NCBI RefSeq assembly: GCF_021533215.1
Contig: NZ_JAJNKA010000004.1
Location: 431,179-495,178 of the forward strand
Direction: 5' to 3'
From: Portibacter lacus
GTDB taxonomy: Bacteria; Bacteroidota; Bacteroidia; Chitinophagales; Saprospiraceae
Length of the DNA stretch: 64,000 nucleotides
Part shown: in pieces, positions 62,143-64,000 of the stretch
How positions within the stretch are numbered: position 1 is the first letter of the stretch
Layout of the letters: every line of letters begins with the position of its first letter
Translations under genes and position numbers: made by a program
Notes under the pieces: model-generated
What the model was told of the DNA's origin: nothing
Databases searched by the model: none
Seen by the model: the letters and a program-made list of their open reading frames with translations, nothing else

Positions 62143-63711
62143 ATGAAAACACTAACACCTTTCTTCAGGACTATTTCCCTTATTTTCATTTTCACATTAA
62201 TTACCTTAAACATGATTGGTCAAAATGTTGGTATTGGCACTACCATCCCTGATGGCAAGTTATCGATTACTTCAAACAGTTCAATTTTAAATCCTCAACT
62301 ATCAATACATGAAAATGGTAACGATTATGCTCGAATTAAATTCGACAATGACAACGGGGATAATTATTGGACCGTTGCAGCATACATAGCTACAAACAAT
62401 AGAAATGATCGATTAAATTTTTGGAATGGTACATCAGGAGATCTTCTGACTTTAACGGGAGATGGCCGATTAGGACTAAATGTAGGAATAAGTCCCAAAA
62501 CCCAGTTCCATGTAGGTAATAACAACAGAGTTCTTTTTGGAATAGACACATTAGGAAATGGAGACAAGCTAATGTTTTTACCTGATCTACACGCTTTCAG
62601 AGTCGGATCAATTGCAGCTGGTGCAGCTAGTACTTACTGGAATAGAGATAGTATAGGGTTATATTCATTTGCATCTGGATTAAATACAAGAGCTCAGGGA
62701 TATGGAGCAACGGCAATGGGACGAGATACTGAAGCCACTAATAGTTACGCCTTCGCGACTGGATTTTTCTCAAATGCAGATGGTCAATATTCAACCGCAA
62801 TGGGATTTAATACCGATGCTTTCGCTTTGGGAAGTACAGCACTAGGATACAGCACAGATGCTGAGGCAAATTATTCCTTTGCTGCAGGTTATTTTGCAGA
62901 GGCTCAAGGTATTTACTCTGTAGCTATAGGAAATGCGGTACAAGCCCAATCCTATGCTTCTATGGCAGTCGGAAGATATAATGTGGGTGGAGGTAGTGGC
63001 ACATCGTGGAATGACTCGGATCCGATTTTCGAGATTGGAATAGGAACAGGACCATCCACCAGAGCGAATGCAATGACCGTGAAAAAGAATGGTAATGTTG
63101 GGATCGGGACGACAAATCCTTTAGATGCCTTACAGGTTAACGGCAGGATTAGATTTGCAAGTATCGAATACTTCGAGGATGGAGGAAGCTCAGAAATTGC
63201 ATCAAATGGAGATCTTAGACCTACCACAGACAATGTTTATGATCTAGGGACAAGTACATTTCGCTGGGATGATGTTTATGCAACAAATGGAACGATTAAT
63301 ACTTCCGACATCAGAAACAAAGATAATGTACGAGATCTATCCTATGGATTGAAAGAGATACTGCAATTACATCCTGTTACATTTACCTGGAAAAACAATC
63401 CACATTCAGCAACAAAAGTTGGCTTAGTTGCACAAGAATTACTGGAAGTAATTCCAGAAGTGGTTAAAACTCATGATTGGCAGGCTGAGGATGAAAACAA
63501 AGATGCGAGGATGGTAAAAGTAGAACTTCCAAGTATGGGCGTTTATTATTCAGATCTCATCCCTGTTTTAATCAAAGGAATTCAAGAACAACAAATTCAG
63601 ATTAACTCCCTCAAAAAACAAGTTGACGAACAAGAAGAATTGATTAATGACTTTAAATCCATGAAGAAAGAAATGGAAGAAATGAAAAAATCTATGGCAG
63701 CACTAAAGTAA
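62143..63711 (+). CDS. YadA-like head-repeat protein with S74 intramolecular chaperone domain
   Basis: 522 residues with a signal peptide (MKTLTPFFRTISLIFIFTLI). GIGTTxPxxxL motifs occur near residues 26 and 325. Residues about 180-280 are YadA-type head repeats (ATAMGRDTEATNSYAFATGF, STAMGFNTDAFALGSTALGY). SDIRNKDNV (about 388-396) and VGLVAQELLEVIPEVV form the S74 chaperone domain, which in phage fibres trimerises and cuts itself off. A coiled coil (about 480-522) ends it. It is probably a surface trimeric fibre; no phage genes accompany it. Confidence 0.85.
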   Translation: MKTLTPFFRTISLIFIFTLITLNMIGQNVGIGTTIPDGKLSITSNSSILNPQLSIHENGNDYARIKFDNDNGDNYWTVAAYIATNNRNDRLNFWNGTSGDLLTLTGDGRLGLNVGISPKTQFHVGNNNRVLFGIDTLGNGDKLMFLPDLHAFRVGSIAAGAASTYWNRDSIGLYSFASGLNTRAQGYGATAMGRDTEATNSYAFATGFFSNADGQYSTAMGFNTDAFALGSTALGYSTDAEANYSFAAGYFAEAQGIYSVAIGNAVQAQSYASMAVGRYNVGGGSGTSWNDSDPIFEIGIGTGPSTRANAMTVKKNGNVGIGTTNPLDALQVNGRIRFASIEYFEDGGSSEIASNGDLRPTTDNVYDLGTSTFRWDDVYATNGTINTSDIRNKDNVRDLSYGLKEILQLHPVTFTWKNNPHSATKVGLVAQELLEVIPEVVKTHDWQAEDENKDARMVKVELPSMGVYYSDLIPVLIKGIQEQQIQINSLKKQVDEQEELINDFKSMKKEMEEMKKSMAALK

Positions 63712-63924
63712 GAAACAAACTTATGAATCGTTGCAACTAACAATTATTCATACTATCTATGATTGATTGTTAGTTACAACTCTTAAGCAAGTTTTTTTTA
63801 ACACATAGAAAATCAGATTTTCTTTTCTAAAAAGGTAAAGTTTCCCAAATATCCCTCCTCATTAACCTTCTCTTGTAGACTTACCTTTCTTAATACAGTT
63901 TATAATTTAAATACTATTTCTAGT

Positions 63925-63966
63925 ACAGCCCCTTATTGGGGTTTTAAAACCCCAATAAGGGGCTGT
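63925..63966. repeat. 42 bp perfect palindrome without spacer
   Basis: ACAGCCCCTTATTGGGGTTT and its exact complement are joined at a TTTTAAAA centre, so both arms of 21 bp pair fully. It lies 214 bp after the S74 gene. It may act as a strong bidirectional terminator or form a cruciform; the flanks have short T-rich runs only. Confidence 0.9.
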
Positions 63967-64000
63967 TGGCGGCTTGAAAATTCTATCGGGCTCTTATCAT

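Overview
The window is AT-rich chromosomal DNA from a member of the Bacteroidota, plausibly of the Saprospiria or a related free-living lineage. The evidence is a giant secreted protein with a C-terminal type IX secretion (T9SS) sorting domain, Bacteroidota -7 promoter boxes (TAnnTTTG), little Shine-Dalgarno sequence, a bacillithiol gene (bshB1), and several small families typical of the phylum. No rRNA, tRNA, prophage, transposase or CRISPR locus was seen.

Layout. 0-3 kb: the end of an electron transfer flavoprotein operon (etfB, start of etfA), two small TPR-like genes set among degenerate GACTY/GAGTC repeats, and dapF. 3.2-9 kb: three polytopic membrane proteins of glycosyltransferase type. 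The middle one is split by an AAGG-type tetranucleotide tract and has an ATTG tetranucleotide tract at its promoter, so it looks like a phase-variable contingency locus caught in the OFF frame. 9-17 kb: an HtrA protease, a 0.9 kb tandem array (178 bp unit), an acyl-CoA carboxylase beta subunit, an RNA methyltransferase, a small secreted protein, a lipoprotein, bshB1 and a FabH-type synthase. 17-22 kb: a TerB-like protein, an M1 peptidase, membrane proteins and an EEP-family phosphohydrolase.

22-30 kb is a stress island: aldehyde dehydrogenase, MscS channel, ferritin-like DUF2383 protein, two divergent paralogous XRE regulators, an ECF-like sigma factor, YtxH, holin-like, CsbD, Dps and AI-2E-type transporter genes, punctuated by strong intergenic hairpins. 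30-42 kb: a phosphatase, an MgtC/DUF4010 membrane protein, a GT2 glycosyltransferase, the 1543-residue T9SS/dockerin protein, an acyltransferase, an ECF sigma/anti-sigma pair and a basic secreted protein. 42-46 kb: an acetate uptake and activation operon (DUF4212, sodium:solute symporter, acs).

46-55 kb: a 0.9 kb tandem array (199 bp unit), a seven-gene export operon like E. coli ybhGFSR plus its TetR regulator with a TolC-type outer membrane protein, and a third tandem array (93 bp unit). 55-64 kb: a NfeD-like/flotillin pair, a class D beta-lactamase, a Tat-exported Gfo/Idh/MocA oxidoreductase, a GntR regulator with a palindromic operator inside its own promoter, a beta-lactamase-like serine hydrolase, a YadA-like protein with an S74 chaperone domain, and a 42 bp perfect palindrome.

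The most notable signals are the phase-variable glycosyltransferase, and a hairpin core shared between two otherwise different tandem arrays 35 kb apart and in opposite orientation. That core pairs fully, with G-U wobbles, on only one strand.
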